Assembly (NCBI GenBank): GCA_030849075.1
Contig: JASAOO010003528.1
Location: forward strand, 1-64,000
Length of the DNA stretch: 64,000 nt
Direction of reading: 5' to 3'
From: Zelonia costaricensis
Taxonomy: Eukaryota; Euglenozoa; Kinetoplastea; Trypanosomatida; Trypanosomatidae
Numbering within the stretch: position 1 is the first letter of the stretch; every line of letters starts with the position of its first letter. The position numbers and the translations under genes were made by a program. The notes beneath the pieces were generated by a model. The model was not told the DNA's origin. It made no database searches and saw only the letters and a program-made list of their open reading frames with translations. This document shows positions 40,687-49,995 of this stretch, piece after piece.

Positions 40687-42423
40687 TCAAGGCTGCTGCG
40701 AGGTGTCCTCGAACCAGCTCAGCGCCGCACCAGCGGGGGCCGAGGGCGGCACCGACGGCGTCGCAGCCGGAGCAGCCGGCACCACCCCCGCGGACGACGC
40801 AGGGACGCTTCTCGTTGTGCCGAGGTCTTCGAAGAAGTCAAGAGTGCTGGTCCTCGGTGGCGGCTGGTGTGGCGTTGGGGAGGGGGCGCCGTGACTGGCG
40901 TAGAGCGGCGCCTCCGTGCGCGGCCGCTGGTGCGGGTGAGGTCGGGCGTAACCAGGAGCGACAGGACCGGTACCCCCTTCTCGGTTGTTCGCCTCGTACC
41001 TGCCCCTGTTGCTGTGGAGAGTCGGCTCTGGCGCTGGTGCTGTCGGCGATGCCGCCTGCTGCAGTGGAAGGGCGGGTGGTAGATGCAGGGCCGTCAGTAA
41101 CGCCTCGGTGGTGGGGGCAGAGAGGGCGGCGCTGGACAGGGGCGTGGCGGTGTTGCCACCCTCACCCACCGCAGCCGCGTCGAAGCCTGCGGTACGATTC
41201 GCGGCGACGCATACGTGGGAGGCCTGCAATACGCGCAGCCACAGCGGGTCGCGTCGAATCCGTGCCGCCCCTCGGACGCTCTCAGCCGGCGGAGCTGTCG
41301 CTGGTCGATGGGCGCTCTCTGCGGACACGGCCTCCGCGTCGTTGCCGCCTCGCCGGCGCCGTGGGATGTCGATGAAGGTGAGGAAGCCGTGCCCCTTGGC
41401 GCACTTGTCCAGCGCCACAAACCGCGTCGTCTCCTCGGCTGCAGCAGCTCCACTGCCGCTGGCTGCAGTCCTCGCCTTGGCGTGCGAGATGGTGGCCTCA
41501 AAGTAGCAGTGCAGGTGCGCCGCGAACCAGTACGTCGGGCGCGCCTCACGCAGGAGCGCCATGGTGTGCGGGTTGCCCAGCGCGCGGCGGCGGATGTCCT
41601 CTGCGAAGAACGGCTTGAAGCGCAGCAGCTGCGCCTCGTCGCCGTGCGCCGTGATCCCGACAGGCCAGTCGTGGGAGAGGAAGATGTCCACCAAGGGGGG
41701 TGCAAGAGGCGCGGCTGTGGTGGGGCCGCCGGCACGACGCTGCTCGACGGCGCGTACATAGGCGTGCAGCTTCGCCACCTCGATGCGACGGACGTGGTAG
41801 GCCGCTTTCTTGGCCACGTAGCTGGCGGCGTAGGGTCGGGGCGGGTAGACCCGATCGTAGTCCTGCTCCTTGAAGATGCCGCTGAGGCCGGCGATGGTGA
41901 GCTCGTCGTCGACGACGATGACGCCGGAGTGGCCGAGGTAGAAGATGTTGGGGGCAACAAAGCCGCCGTAGCTCTCCTGCGCCAGCAGGTCCGAGTTCTC
42001 GTGGTTGCCACCCACGAAGATGGTGAGGTACGGCGCCGGTACCGCTGCTGATGCCGTTGCCGTCGCTGCCGGCGTCGCCCCTGCCGCCTTGATGTCCGAG
42101 TAGTACTTGTGGAAGTCGCCGAGCACCTTGTACTTGTCCGGCACCGCCATGCTGTCCATGTCGGGGGCTGTCCGGACGGCCTGGAAGTCGCCGCAGCAAA
42201 GCAGCAGGTCAATGCGCTTGCCCGTCTGCCGTTCGTGCTCGCGGCAGGCGTCGTAAATGCGGTCCAGCTCTCCGTGACAGCACCCCTGCACGGCGACGTG
42301 GAAGAAACGCTCGTTCCACGAGCTGGACGGCGAGGCCGAGGCGGTCGCAGTGGTCGGCGACGACGACGCCGCCCCATCGCCGCCAGCTTTGAGGGAGGCG
42401 AAGATCTTGTGGGCCAGGGACAT
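40687..42423 (-). CDS. DBR1: RNA lariat debranching enzyme
   Basis: 578 residues. Dbr1 hallmarks are in order: VAVQGCCHGELDRIY (about 43-57, metal-binding C and H), LLLCCGDFQAVR (about 73-84), GGNHENS (about 137-143), LSHDWP (about 250-255) and HLHCYFEA (about 302-309). These are the manganese/iron/zinc metallophosphoesterase ligands. The enzyme hydrolyses the 2'-5' bond of intron lariats. In trypanosomatids it would act on Y-structures from trans-splicing as well as rare lariats. Small Ala/Thr-rich inserts lie near residues 20-35 and 112-128. A C-terminal tail (about 400-578) is low complexity, as in many Dbr1 proteins. A pyrimidine tract and CAG lie immediately before the ATG. Confidence 0.97.
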   Translation of the reverse strand: MSLAHKIFASLKAGGDGAASSSPTTATASASPSSSWNERFFHVAVQGCCHGELDRIYDACREHERQTGKRIDLLLCCGDFQAVRTAPDMDSMAVPDKYKVLGDFHKYYSDIKAAGATPAATATASAAVPAPYLTIFVGGNHENSDLLAQESYGGFVAPNIFYLGHSGVIVVDDELTIAGLSGIFKEQDYDRVYPPRPYAASYVAKKAAYHVRRIEVAKLHAYVRAVEQRRAGGPTTAAPLAPPLVDIFLSHDWPVGITAHGDEAQLLRFKPFFAEDIRRRALGNPHTMALLREARPTYWFAAHLHCYFEATISHAKARTAASGSGAAAAEETTRFVALDKCAKGHGFLTFIDIPRRRRGGNDAEAVSAESAHRPATAPPAESVRGAARIRRDPLWLRVLQASHVCVAANRTAGFDAAAVGEGGNTATPLSSAALSAPTTEALLTALHLPPALPLQQAASPTAPAPEPTLHSNRGRYEANNREGGTGPVAPGYARPHPHQRPRTEAPLYASHGAPSPTPHQPPPRTSTLDFFEDLGTTRSVPASSAGVVPAAPAATPSVPPSAPAGAALSWFEDTSQQP

Positions 42424-42985
42424 GACTCTGGCGCGCAGAAGTGAGAAAACAAAACAAAAAAAGGAGATGTACGCAGTGCGGAATGCAGAAGCCAGGAGGA
42501 GAGCTCACCAAAAAGGCAAAGGTAAACACAAAAGAACGTGCCCAGATCCATGGCTTGCGCTGTTTGTTTTTCTTTCTTGGTGGAAGTGCGTGAGTTTCAC
42601 CACCTCTCTTAAACCAGAAAAACCGACTCGGTGGGGCGCCAAGCACTGCGCACGCCATGGCAAGCTCCTCTCACCGTTTATGTCTTCGCCAACGTGAGCA
42701 CATCGAGACCAGCTTTTCCTTTTTTCGTTTCTTCTTTAAGCATGCACAAACACACATACTCACGCACGAAACAAGAAGACATGTGAACAACACCGGACAG
42801 CATACCGGCGAGGAAACGCACACCATGGCTCCATCGCGGCTGAGGCGCGCAAAACCACATCCTCGAAACATCCTTCCTCTTCCCCGAAAGTAAGAAAGAA
42901 GGACCGCATCTCGAGTGGGTAAGGAGGGATACGGCCTTCGCACGCAGAGCGATGCGGTAGAGCGCGCGGCCAGCCGAGCCGCGAG
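42424..42985. other. Intergenic spacer
   Basis: About 560 bases, less GC-rich than the spacers to the left. It carries the DBR1 acceptor and the 3' UTR of the ATP10-like gene. No gene seen. Confidence 0.65.
42428..42464 (-). promoter_or_regulatory. Predicted spliced-leader acceptor of DBR1
   Basis: On the minus strand a T-rich tract (42440-42462) is followed by CGCGCCAG; the first AG (42428-42429) is only 4 nt from the ATG. An extremely short leader, or another AG is used. Confidence 0.5.
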
Positions 42986-44653
42986 CTACTTGGCTGCCTT
43001 GAGGTATTCCACCTCGAGCTGACGCAACAGTGACGGAAACACTGCCTTCTCATCAGCGTCAGGGAGGCCGCCGCTCAGCCAGCGCACGACTCCCTCGTGG
43101 TCCACCAGCATGACGTGCGGCAGCAAGTAGTTTCGCAAGCCCAGCGTCGCGTAAAACGGTTCGAGCAGCTGACTTCCGACAAATGTGGTGGAGGCGATCA
43201 GTGCATTCTTTACCTCCTCTACCGACGGGGCCACCCCTTCGGCGGCTGCTTTTTCGCCAAGGGACTTGGCGAAGCGCCGCATGTACAAGCGCTGCACCCA
43301 TTGGTATTTGTAGACGTCTGCGCTGCGAAGAGAAATCACGTCAATCGGCATCGCATGTACGGCGTTGGCGTGCGCGCTACGACCGTCCTTCGCTTTTTGT
43401 GCGGCGCCAGTGACCACAGGCTGCGACGCTTTTTCCCCCGCGCCGCCCTTGCCAGCCTCTGCCGCAGGGTCAGGAAGCGGCATGTACGGCAGAAGCCCGG
43501 GATTGGCCGTGGCGTACGCGAGACGCCGCCACTCCGCATCAGCCTGAGACCCGAACCGCTGTCCAAGCTGCGAGAAGATGACGACAGCGGGCCGCCGAAA
43601 CGTGGTTGGTGTCAATAGAGTAAAGAGGCTGTCGTCCTTGGCATTGTACGTTTTTCCACTAGCGCCACTGCCGTTACTTCCGCCGGCTGCGCCAGCATGC
43701 GGGAAAAACGTCGCGAAGAAGGTTGCCGCGGAGCTGGCCTTGAGGAGCGGCGCAAGCGTCTCCGCAGTGGCGGGGCTGAAAGCGTCGCGGGCGCAAAACT
43801 GCTGGGTGATGGCGCCGCGGACTTGAGGAAAAGCGGAGCTGACCTGGAAGGACAAGCCCTGCGGCTGCAACGCCCGTCCTTGGCCGGGTTCATCGGACAG
43901 CCGGGATGGCGACGCCGAGGAGAGCTTTGGACGCACCGCTCCACGGCGCTTCCGCGACAGCGACGGCGGGCCGCGCATCAGCTTGCTATCTTGAATTATT
44001 TTCAGCTCATTGGTCGCATGCTCCTTGAAGTAGCGCAGCATGCGCTCGAGTTCGTTGTCCACCGCAAACTCATTGCCGTAACGGAAGTACTTGAAGACCA
44101 GGAAGACGTCGCGAGACAAAATAGGCTTGTCTAGATCCATCCCGACGTCACGGAAAACCAACATTTTTGAGCGCTCTGCCTTGATCTTCGTCTCTGTCTT
44201 TTTGCGCCGCTCCTCGGCCGCTGCATTGTACGTTGGAAATGATGGGAGACGCGAGTCCGTCTCCATCTTCGACAGCTTTTGGAGAAATGCGTTCTCTGTC
44301 TTGGGTTGTGCCACGCCGCCTTGCTCCAAACCTGCTCCCGCAGACGCAGCGCCGCTCTCAGCGGCTTCTATGTTCTTCGCACCAGCACAGGTGTTCGTCG
44401 GCTTAGAGTCTTCGAAAAAAGCGGTCTTTCCGGACCGACGCGGCGGCGCAGGCGGCGCCTCCTTCGCTTCGGCGGCTGCGCGCCGCCGCATATCCTCTTG
44501 CAGCTTCCGCAGTACCTCTGCTGGGTCCTCGTCTTCGATGCGACTTCCGCCGCCCGCCTGGCTGCTGGTTCCGCGAAAAGCCAGCAATATCAAAGGAACG
44601 TGGCAAAGGATGCCACGCCTCGCCTTCGCGAGGGACTGCATGCGCCGCTGCAT
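42986..44653 (-). CDS. Putative ATP10-like mitochondrial ATP synthase assembly factor
   Basis: 555 residues. The N-terminus (MQRRMQSLAKARRGILCH) is basic and amphipathic, typical of mitochondrial import; a Met at residue 5 is an alternative start. Residues about 30-150 are charged and low complexity. The last 230 residues look like the Atp10 thioredoxin-like fold: RRPAVVIFSQLGQRFGSQAD (about 352-371), a helical WVQRLYMRRFAKSL region, and NYLLPHVMLVDHEGVVRWLSGG near 515-535, recalling the Atp10 C-terminal YLLD...IRWAGCG segment. Atp10 helps F0 subunit assembly in the inner membrane. I infer this by pattern similarity only; catalytic-type cysteines are not evident. Codon use is less GC-biased than in genes further left. 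Confidence 0.85.
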   Translation of the reverse strand: MQRRMQSLAKARRGILCHVPLILLAFRGTSSQAGGGSRIEDEDPAEVLRKLQEDMRRRAAAEAKEAPPAPPRRSGKTAFFEDSKPTNTCAGAKNIEAAESGAASAGAGLEQGGVAQPKTENAFLQKLSKMETDSRLPSFPTYNAAAEERRKKTETKIKAERSKMLVFRDVGMDLDKPILSRDVFLVFKYFRYGNEFAVDNELERMLRYFKEHATNELKIIQDSKLMRGPPSLSRKRRGAVRPKLSSASPSRLSDEPGQGRALQPQGLSFQVSSAFPQVRGAITQQFCARDAFSPATAETLAPLLKASSAATFFATFFPHAGAAGGSNGSGASGKTYNAKDDSLFTLLTPTTFRRPAVVIFSQLGQRFGSQADAEWRRLAYATANPGLLPYMPLPDPAAEAGKGGAGEKASQPVVTGAAQKAKDGRSAHANAVHAMPIDVISLRSADVYKYQWVQRLYMRRFAKSLGEKAAAEGVAPSVEEVKNALIASTTFVGSQLLEPFYATLGLRNYLLPHVMLVDHEGVVRWLSGGLPDADEKAVFPSLLRQLEVEYLKAAK

Positions 44654-45195
44654 CTCAGCAGCTGAGAGTGCCCTGTGCTTTCTTTCGCGCTATGGAAGGC
44701 TATGCGCACGAAATAAGAGAAGAGGCAGAGGGGGCCAAGCAGGGAACTTGATACTATATGCTGTGAAGGAACGCTTTCAAGAAGCGAGGTACGAAACGGT
44801 AGTGGCGCTCGCGGCAGCAGCGCACAAGCGTCATTGAGCAGTGTGGAAAGTGAGCAGTAGCTATGCCTGCGGAGCGTCACTCGGCCATCGGAAAGCCTCC
44901 ACACACACACAAAAAAAAACCATCACTTGGTGCGTCGCGGCAGTAGCTGCGCAAGCGGTGTGGCGGATGCACAGAGTGGCCCCGTTTGCTTCACTTTGGT
45001 TTTTCATTGGCAGTACGTTTACTCGTTACGTGAGTTAAATGCGCGGTCAAAGAGGCATTTGAGCGGAAGAGGATGGCCAGTGCGCCGCTCACGCCGCTGT
45101 CATATCAGCAATCACGCCCACGCACCAAAAGGCTGCGGTCAGGGAAGAGCATCACAAGCTGAAAACCAGAAAAAAGAAAGAACGACGCCGCCTGA
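44654..45195. other. Intergenic spacer
   Basis: About 540 bases, balanced composition, with a short CA run and poly-A near 44899-44920. No gene seen. Confidence 0.65.
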
Positions 45196-45549
45196 TCATT
45201 TTTTCTGCTTCCTGCGCGCTTTGTCGGCGTGACGGCGGCGGACATCCTTTACAGCTCCGAGAATTTGCTTGCGTAGGTGCTTGAGACCCTTCTCACGCTT
45301 GTTTACCACATGGGCAAACTGGATGGCCGCAATGTCCTGCGCCAGGTTCTTCGGGGTGTTCTTCTCAGGCTGCGTCAAGCCCAGCGATTCCTCCAGCTGC
45401 GCCTGCTCACTGTTGCGGTTGAGAAACTTCTGGCGCTTGCGCTGGCGTGTCCCGCGCAGGCCTTTTGGCGTCTTCTTGCCAGCGTTGCCAGCCTGCGCGT
45501 GCGTGACAATCGCCACGCTCTTGGCGCCACGGCCAAAACCCCTACCCAT
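45196..45549 (-). CDS. Small, very basic conserved-looking protein, probably nucleolar or ribosomal-assembly related
   Basis: 117 residues with a net positive charge throughout: MGRGFGRGAKSV at the start, a KGLRGTRQRKRQKF cluster near 29-42 and RRRHADKARRKQKK at the end. A central helix-rich part (about 60-100) reads LAQDIAAIQFAHVVNKREKG. No membrane segment, zinc motif or RNA-binding fold is recognisable. The composition is that of small nucleolar or ribosome-biogenesis proteins, but this is inference. Coding is supported by non-repetitive sequence in a region of moderate GC and by position between two minus-strand genes. No better start exists. Confidence 0.8.
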   Translation of the reverse strand: MGRGFGRGAKSVAIVTHAQAGNAGKKTPKGLRGTRQRKRQKFLNRNSEQAQLEESLGLTQPEKNTPKNLAQDIAAIQFAHVVNKREKGLKHLRKQILGAVKDVRRRHADKARRKQKK

Positions 45550-46686
45550 GAAGAAGGCTAGAGGGTGAGTAAGGAAACGAGGGGGTAGTCCTCGCTACAA
45601 TGTGAGTTCGACGGACTGAGCCCGTGTTGTCAAGAGGGTGCGCGAGGAGCAGGGTTCTAGTCAAGATGGTTGTTGAAAGCTGTGAAAAGGTCTGAAAGGG
45701 GAGGCGCAACATCTGTGCCGGACTAAGGTGCCTTTCCGCAAGGCGCCGGTCTTTCACTAGTAAACCAAGCACCCCCAGTGCTTCTCTCCACTTTTGCGGC
45801 ATTCGCGCACGCGGCCGAACAAAGCAGATGCTGGCAGGTCGTTGCACAGGGTGCGCGGCCAGTGGTGTAGCAGGACTTCTTTGTGCTTTTGCGTTTCTTG
45901 TCGCAGCTCTGTTTACCCATCCAATACGCACATATCTGCTTTCGGCAGAAGGAAGGGAAAAAACGTGAAGAAACGCGTCAGGCTTGGGTAATGCAAACTC
46001 GATTGCACACAGTAAAGTTGTGTGCGCCCAGCCGTCGCAGCCTCTTCGCAGTTGCTCGACAAAAAGGTACCGAAGGACGATCGAGCGTGACTTTCTTACA
46101 TCAGAAGCCATCTGCAGCACGAACCGTCGCACCCGTGAGAAGACGCACCACGCAGCCCGGTACCCGCGCATTGGTCGTTTTTGATCCAATACGCAATCCC
46201 ACGGAAGGGCCTTTTCGCCGAAAGCAACGCATGAAGCAGGCAAGCATGCATACAACGCACGCGAGAAACGGAGCACGCAACGGCAAGCAAGTCAAAGGGA
46301 ACAACTATGAGGGGAGACAAAAAGACAGGAGAAGTAGAACCTCGGCTGGACTCCTAATAATCTGCACAGAGAGTTTGTACGTGTAAAAGACAGGGAGGGA
46401 GTGGAAAGGGCACTTGGAAGCTAACAAAAAAAAAAAAAAACAGTAACACTCAGCGGCCAGAAGGTACGAAGAGGAAGAGAAAAGAAATCAGCTGGATTTC
46501 CGCACTGTTGTGGTGCCTACAGCTGCATGTGGAAATCGGAAGAGAAAACACATCTCCCGCAAACCACGCGTCGAACAATGAGCTCCCTAGAAACGGAGCT
46601 GTCTCGGAGGGAGAGCGCGAAAAAAAAGACTATGTACAAGGGTGTCGCAGACTTTGCAGCGACCTTTTGGCAACCGTCGGCCTTTC
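45550..46686. other. Intergenic region
   Basis: About 1.1 kb. A poly-A run at 46424-46440 is a T tract on the minus strand. A 244-codon frame on the minus strand (45542-46276) overlaps the start of the 117-residue gene and lacks recognisable structure, so I do not call it. Probably 3' UTR of the Q/Y-rich gene plus leader. Confidence 0.6.
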
Positions 46687-47124
46687 TCAGTACCCCTGGT
46701 TGTACCCCTGGTTCTGATAGCCCTGGTACTGCTGCTGCTGCTGGTACTGCCCATCGTCTGGGTACTGCTGCTGCTGTGCGTATTGCTGGTCCTGCGCGTA
46801 CTGCCCATCATTGGGGTTTTGCGCGTCCTGCTGCTGCTGGTACCCGTCACCGTTCTCAGACGCGCTGTCCTCGCCGCGCTGCTCCTGCTCACGGCGCGGC
46901 GGCTTGCTACGCGGCTCCGCGTCGCTGCCGCGAGAGCCACGTGAGCTGGACGCTGCGCGCATGCTGCCGCGGATCGAGTGCATGCTCTTCGGCCGGGCAG
47001 ACTTCGGGTTCGGGTTGTCATAGTACTCGTGCGTGACGAGACGCTGCTTGTCCTTGTTGAAGAGCTTCTCCGTCTTCGTCGTGACGCTGCCCCACCACAT
47101 GGAGAACTTCGTGTTGAAGGACAT
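46687..47124 (-). CDS. Small protein with Q/Y-rich prion-like tail, first minus-strand gene after the strand switch
   Basis: 145 residues from MSFNTKFSMWWG. The first 35 residues look ordered and mix basic and aromatic residues (KTEKLFNKDKQ). Residues about 45-85 are Ser/Arg-rich. The last 50 residues are a Gln/Tyr/Asn/Gly low-complexity tail with repeats of QQQQY and GQY, ending YQGYQNQGYNQGY. Such tails often drive condensate formation, seen in RNA-granule proteins. Upstream Met codons in frame lie beyond a likely splice acceptor (47197-47198), favouring this start. No family recognised; the N-terminal WWG may be kinetoplastid-specific. Confidence 0.85.
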   Translation of the reverse strand: MSFNTKFSMWWGSVTTKTEKLFNKDKQRLVTHEYYDNPNPKSARPKSMHSIRGSMRAASSSRGSRGSDAEPRSKPPRREQEQRGEDSASENGDGYQQQQDAQNPNDGQYAQDQQYAQQQQYPDDGQYQQQQQYQGYQNQGYNQGY

Positions 47125-47196
47125 AGGTTTGCAGGGGTGCAAATCTCTTTTTTTTCTTTCCGTTGGTGAAATGGAACAAAGGGGCTGCAACAACAA

Positions 47197-47224
47197 CTAT
47201 GTGGAGAGTGAGGGAGAGGTCGCG
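47197..47224 (-). promoter_or_regulatory. Predicted spliced-leader acceptor of the Q/Y-rich gene
   Basis: The minus strand reads CGACCTCTCCCTCACTCTCC then ACATAG; AG is at 47197-47198, with a second (GCAG) at 47185-47186. The leader would be about 60-70 nt. Confidence 0.55.
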
Positions 47225-48383
47225 GTTCGCCGATGAGATAAAAAAAAAGGGTGCAATGGAGGAGAGATTGAATGCAGTCAAAGCGTGGCGACTTGCCGAA
47301 TGAGCAGAACGAATGCGAAACACATGGCCCGCTCAAGCCTCACAGAACGAGTGCGCAAGAGAGGCAGAGACCCGAACTGGGCTGGCAAGACCAAAAGCTG
47401 CGGCGGCGCGGTCAGGTGTCACTCACGAACAGGGTCCAGAGAAGCAACGGCAGCTGAAAGCGCTAAGCTTCGCTCGTCCCCCAGTCTGCAATACGGGTCG
47501 ACGGGCGATGCGCAGAGCCGCCGCCCCACAAGTTTCTCGCCGCCTTTTTTTGTCGGTGCATCAGATTAGACCACAAATCTAAAATGGGAGGGCGATCGAT
47601 TGAAGTTCCATGCCGGCCAAGCGGCGGACCACGGACACAGGCCACCAAACCTAGCGGGTGCAAAGAGAGCACGCACGGTGGCAGTCAGCGGAGGTCCCAG
47701 AGCTAACGCGCGCTTCCCAGAGCTTCCCTGCGTCACCTCTAGTCGGATTCGAGGCGGACGAAGGCGAGGGGGGGGGGTAGCGAACGGATCTCGCGCTGGC
47801 GTAAGGGCGGCGTGCGGCGGTGACCACATGTGCGCGTCAGGTGTGACTCTTGCCGCCACTTTGACTAGCCAAAATAAAAGAGCAGAGGCGTGAAGGGGGG
47901 GGGGGGAAGAATGGGATGAAACGGTCATTGGCGTGGCGTGCAATGCTCCGGTTGTTAGCGCAAAGTCACGGAACGGGTGTCCGTCGCACAGCAGCTGAGA
48001 TGCTGGCGCATAGCCGCTCCATTTTTTTTTGACGGCGAAGAGCTCACCGAGGCCAGCTCTTAGCCTCCAGAGATGCCCATGGCGCTGGGTTTCATAGCCT
48101 AGGCCCAGCGGTGCAACTGCGTGAAAAGGAACGTGCTGCCGGCGCACCGCAGCTCAAGTAGAGCGGGTATGCCGAGGGGAATTCAGAAAACATGAGGTGT
48201 GCGGCAGCGCGCGGAGCGGCACGCGAAACGCGACACCGGCAGCCATGCCACCATGGGATCGCCACCAACCATGTTCCTCGTGTCCACAACGGCACTGACG
48301 CCGTTTTCCTGATTGCTACAATCCTTTCATTGACTTTTTCGCCCCTGTAATAACCAACACACCTTTACCGACAACAAAAAAAA

Positions 48384-48415
48384 CTCTGGTCTTTTCCGAC
48401 CTTGCACGCACCTAG
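48384..48415 (+). promoter_or_regulatory. Predicted spliced-leader acceptor of META2
   Basis: A pyrimidine-rich stretch runs into GCACGCACCTAG, with AG at 48414-48415. The leader would be 151 nt, and the in-frame ATG at 48402 would lie upstream of the mature 5' end, supporting the start at 48567. Confidence 0.55.
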
Positions 48416-48566
48416 CTGGCACAATCGCGAGCAGCGCCACTGCCACATTACCACCAACTACACCACACGACCTCCAGCAGCTTACACTTTGCGCCAAACA
48501 GCAAACCACTCGCGAAGAGGAAAAGAACAAGAGAAACAAAGGAGAGAAAGAAGGTGCAGCCCAGCA

Positions 48567-49901
48567 ATGTCGACCACCGACGATATTTGCGGTACGTACA
48601 CGCTGACCCACTGCGACGGGAAGGCCGCGCCGACGAAGGCGTTCCTCACCATTTTCCGCAGCGGTGAGACCGTTGTGGTACACATCACTGTCGCCAACGA
48701 CCTGCGCGGCAAGGTGCAGTACGAAGACCGCATCATCAGCGGCCAGCTCCGCCGCACGAACAACGATGCCAGCGAGGAGCAGAAAGCAGTGGAGGAGGCT
48801 CTCGACAAGGGCTTCGCCCATGGCTTCAACGTGGTGATGGAGGTGGATCAGCTCCTTCTCAAGAATGCCAGCGACTCCTTTGTCTTTGCCCGCTCGGCGA
48901 AGCTGTCCGACCTCACTGGTGAACATGCCATCATCGCCATCAACAACCAGCCGCCGAACCAGGAGATGACGATGCGGTTTGTTCCCGACGGCAGCGGTGG
49001 CAGTTTTGTGATCGCCAACATCGCGAACTCGCTGCGCGGCAACTGCCAAATTGACGCCGGCCTTCTCCGTGGCGACGTGGCGTCGTCGGTGGGCGAATCC
49101 GACGAGACGATGGCGTACATCGAGAAGGTGATTAGCGACGGCCTACGCAAGGGCTTTCGCGTCAGCAAGAACGAGTCCGGCATCGTTCTGCAGTCGTCGA
49201 AGGCTGTTGTGCAGCTCTGCCAGATCATCAGCCACAACGACCTGCAAGGCGAGTACGTGCTCAAGACGTACAACGGGTACTCTGTGCCGACGCGCAACCA
49301 GACCACCGTCGTCTTCAAGCCAGCCAACGCCAACGACGTCGAGATTTCCATCGTCGTGGCCAACCGCATCCGCGGCACGGCCACGCTGAGCCAGAACGTG
49401 CTCACCTCCGAGGAGCCGCTCATGTCCACGCGTATGATGGGCACCGAGGAAGAGTCGCAGCTTGAGGGCGCTTTCAACGTCGGCTTCCAGTATGGCCTCG
49501 AGGCGATTTCCCGTGGCAACGAGCTGACGCTGAAGAATCAGGACTGCGAGTTTGTGCTGGTGCGCGCCGTCGCGCCGGAGGCTCAGCACGTGGGACCGAC
49601 ATACAAGGGCACCTACTGCAACAAGTGCTTCAAGACGGAGGGTAATGGCTTGCTGTTCCGTGTGGTGAACGAGCACGAGAAGAAGTGGGCCTTCTACAAC
49701 GATACGGAGGACTTCCGCATGCACATCCAGGCCACCTTTGGAGCCCGGTCCCAGATCGAGCCCCTCGACAATGCCACCATGAACCAGACGGAGGATGGCC
49801 GCTACGTGGTTGAGGTCACTGTGGAACCGCAAACGACGGAGATGTTCATTCACGGCGACGTGAATGGTTTCAAGGTGCTTTACAATGCCCAGCCAGTTTA
49901 G
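48567..49901 (+). CDS. META2: META2: triple META-domain protein with calpain-related C-terminal domain
   Basis: 444 residues, about 48 kDa, the size I recall for Leishmania META2. Three META (HslJ-like, DUF306) repeats span about 1-112, 113-220 and 221-335. Each has the GxYxLxxxxG-type start and internal VANxxRG (VANDLRG, IANSLRG, VANRIRG) and ends with a hydrophobic L.L segment. Residues about 338-444 match the small kinetoplastid calpain-related domain (DUF1935): GPTYKGTYCNKCF, GLLFRVVNE, KKWAFYNDT, and a beta-rich end. No protease catalytic triad is present. META proteins are linked in Leishmania to stress and infective-stage biology; the biochemical role is unknown. It is the first gene of the plus-strand unit, and its start is set by the acceptor at 48414. 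Confidence 0.95.
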   Translation: MSTTDDICGTYTLTHCDGKAAPTKAFLTIFRSGETVVVHITVANDLRGKVQYEDRIISGQLRRTNNDASEEQKAVEEALDKGFAHGFNVVMEVDQLLLKNASDSFVFARSAKLSDLTGEHAIIAINNQPPNQEMTMRFVPDGSGGSFVIANIANSLRGNCQIDAGLLRGDVASSVGESDETMAYIEKVISDGLRKGFRVSKNESGIVLQSSKAVVQLCQIISHNDLQGEYVLKTYNGYSVPTRNQTTVVFKPANANDVEISIVVANRIRGTATLSQNVLTSEEPLMSTRMMGTEEESQLEGAFNVGFQYGLEAISRGNELTLKNQDCEFVLVRAVAPEAQHVGPTYKGTYCNKCFKTEGNGLLFRVVNEHEKKWAFYNDTEDFRMHIQATFGARSQIEPLDNATMNQTEDGRYVVEVTVEPQTTEMFIHGDVNGFKVLYNAQPV

Positions 49902-49974
49902 AGACGTGCTTCATAGTTCTTTTTTTCTCCCCTCCATCAGGTCTTGACGCCTCCTTTTCTTTCCCCTTTTTCGG

Positions 49975-49995
49975 CTTCACGCGTTGCGCGTGAAG
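49975..49995 (+). promoter_or_regulatory. Perfect 9-bp stem, 3-nt loop hairpin in META2 3' UTR
   Basis: CTTCACGCG, loop TTG, CGCGTGAAG: a perfect inverted repeat on the sense strand, preceded by a pyrimidine-rich stretch. In the mRNA it would be a stable stem-loop 74 nt after the META2 stop codon. Confidence 0.5.

Larger units (their letters stand above)
47125..48566. promoter_or_regulatory. Divergent strand-switch region (presumed bidirectional transcription start)
   Basis: Genes to the left are all minus-strand, genes to the right all plus-strand, with start codons at 47124 and 48567 facing away. In trypanosomatids such divergent regions are where RNA polymerase II begins both polycistronic units, marked by acetylated H3 and variant histones rather than by sequence motifs. 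GC is lower than in flanking clusters. Landmarks: pyrimidine tract and AG triplets for the minus gene at 47197-47224; poly-A 47239-47247; poly-G runs near 47769-47777 and 47896-47906; poly-T 48022-48030; plus-strand acceptor at 48384-48415. No tRNA or TATA-type element was seen. Confidence 0.8.

Noticed and set aside
45542..46276. 244-codon minus-strand frame
   Set aside because: Right strand, and the region is not repetitive, but it overlaps the start of the 117-residue gene and shows no motif, signal or helix pattern. Worth a protein search before final dismissal.
48402..48566. N-terminal extension of META2 from the ATG at 48402
   Set aside because: The predicted splice acceptor lies at 48414-48415, downstream of that ATG, and the extension lacks META character.
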